Shown here one piece after another: positions 62,611-64,000 of a stretch of 64,000 bases of DNA. The position numbers and the translations under genes were made by a program. Location of the stretch: positions 30,849,462 through 30,913,461 of the forward strand of contig OX031062.1 of the NCBI GenBank assembly GCA_943736015.1. Direction: 5' to 3'. The notes below the pieces were generated by a model. That model was given only the letters and a program-made list of their open reading frames with translations. It was not told where the DNA came from and ran no database searches. Source of the stretch: Tridacna crocea. Taxonomy: Eukaryota; Mollusca; Bivalvia; Cardiida; Cardiidae. Each line of letters starts with the position of its first letter. Within the stretch, counting starts at the first letter, position 1.

Positions 62611-63981
62611 TATACGCCCGTCGAAGACGGGACGTATTATGGGATCACCCGTAGCAAGCGGGCGGGCGGGCGTCCGGGCGGGCGGGCGGCGTCCAGTTCT
62701 TTGTCCGGAGCATATCTCCAAAACTATTCTAGCTAGGGTTATGAAATTTCATGGGTGGATAGATCTCATCGAGGGGGAGTGCAGTGCGCAGGAATCATAA
62801 CTCTTGCTTGCTTAATTTTTGAGTTATTGCCCTTTGTTGTTTTTCATACTTGAATTTTGTCCGGAGCATATCTCCAAAACTATACTACCTAGGGTTATGA
62901 AATTTTATGGGTGGATAGATCTCATCGAGGGGAAGTGCAGTGCGCAGGAATCATAACTCTAGCTTGCTTAATTTTTGAGTTATTGCCCTTTGTTGTTTTT
63001 CATACTTGAATTTTGTCCGGAGCATATCTCCAAAAGTATACTAGCTAGGGTTATGAAATTTCATGGGTGGATAGATCTCATCGAGGGGAAGTGCAGTGCG
63101 CAGGAATCATAACTCTTGCTCACTTAATTTTTGAGTTATTGCCCTTTGTTGTTTTCCATACTTGAATTTTGTCCGGAGCATATCTCCAAAACTATACTAG
63201 CTAGGGTTATGAAATTTCATGGGTGGATAGATCTCATCGAGGGGAAGTGCAGTGCGCAGGAATCATAACTTTTGCTCACTTAATTTTTGAGTTATTGCCC
63301 TTTGTTGTTTTCCATACTTGAATTTTGTCCGGAGTATATCTCCAAAACTATACTAGCTAGGGTTATGAAATTTCATGGGTGGATAGATCTCACCGAGGGG
63401 GAGTGCAGTGCGCAGGAATCATAACTCTTGCTCACTTAATTTTTGAGTTATTGCCCTTTGTCGTTTTCCATACTTGAATTTTGTCTGGAGCATATCTCCA
63501 AAACTATACTAGCTAGGGTTATGAAATTTTATGGGTGGATAGATCTTATCGAGGGGGAGTGCAATGTGCAGGAATCATAACTCTAGCTTGCTTAATTTTT
63601 GAGTTATTGCCCTTTGTTGTTTTTCATACTTGAATTTTGTCCGGAGCATATCTCCAAAACTATACTACCTACGGTTATGAAATTTCATAGGTGGATAGAT
63701 CTCACATAGGGGCAGTGCAGTGCACAGGAATCATAATCCTTGCTTGCTTAATTTTTGAGTTATTGCCCTTTGTTGCTTTTCATACTTGAATTTTGTCCAG
63801 AGCATATCTCCAAAACTATACTAGCTAGGGTTATGAAATTTCATAGGTGGATAGATCTCATCAAGGGGGAGTGCAGTGCGCAGGAATCATAACTCTTGCT
63901 CGCTTTATTTTTTTTTTTTTCATACTTGAATTTTGTCCAGTGCATGCCCCAGCTTTACAACTTGGGGTCAGACGGGCGTAT
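62611..63981 (+). repeat. Element with eight 156-bp tandem units and inverted ends
   Basis: Opens TATACGCCCGTCGAAGACGG followed by a GGGCGGGC-rich stretch. Units beginning TTGTCCGGAGCATATCTCCA start at 62701 and every 156 bp after (62857, 63013, 63169, 63325, 63481, 63637, 63793) with few substitutions, then a truncated ninth at 63933. Closes GTCAGACGGGCGTAT, the inverse of the opening. Confidence 0.92.
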
Positions 63982-64000
63982 CTTGCGACAATTTGCCGCT

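Overview
The window looks like nuclear DNA of a mollusc, most likely a bivalve. It is AT-rich and repeat-dense. It carries tRNA-derived SINEs, many TTAA-flanked hairpin MITEs and tandem-unit dispersed repeats, and its only recognisable genes are spliced. The species cannot be read from the sequence alone; 'bivalve' is an inference from the repeat families and gene structure. I see no bacterial-type operons, rRNA genes, functional tRNA genes or CRISPR arrays.

Region 1 (about 3.3-30.2 kb, minus strand) is a tandem array of three type-B carboxylesterase / cholinesterase-like genes, called A, B and C here. Each has a long first coding exon (signal peptide plus nearly the whole alpha/beta-hydrolase domain) and a 298-bp last exon separated by a 1.5-2.2 kb intron. 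B (12434-15818) and C (20750-24370) are intact, each 615 residues, with Ser216, Asp342 and His467 aligning to the catalytic triad and a C-terminal tail that looks like a GPI-anchor signal. A (3292-7334) is a pseudogene with one nonsense change and three frameshifts in exon 1, but its exon 2 and splice signals are intact. B and C belong to a tandem segmental duplication (about 12.2-19.4 kb against 20.3-30.2 kb). Later insertions present in only one copy date the mobile elements relative to it.

Region 2 (about 26.7-59.5 kb) has no convincing gene. It is packed with about 60 complete or broken copies of a roughly 225-bp non-autonomous element with TTAA target duplications, CCCTTTACC-type ends and a long central palindrome (core GCTGGTAACCAGC). 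These ends suggest a piggyBac-type transposase. Copies occur in both orientations, nest in one another, and often share a single TTAA so that they form head-to-tail chains. Two further TTAA hairpin families and a ~540-bp TTAA family, two elements with TTA duplications, and an 811-834 bp element with 5-bp duplications are interleaved with them, together with at least three SINE families.

Region 3 (about 59.5-64 kb) holds two arrays of internally repetitive elements (152-bp units alternating as a dimer, then eight 156-bp units). Between them lies one exon-like open segment (61746-61993) of unknown identity, followed by a SINE. Similar internally repeated elements occur at 24.9-26.7 kb and 28.4-29.7 kb.

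In the element entries, strand '+' means that the short arm precedes the palindrome and the long arm (with CTGCAAATGCTTTCAATTTG) follows it; '-' is the reverse.
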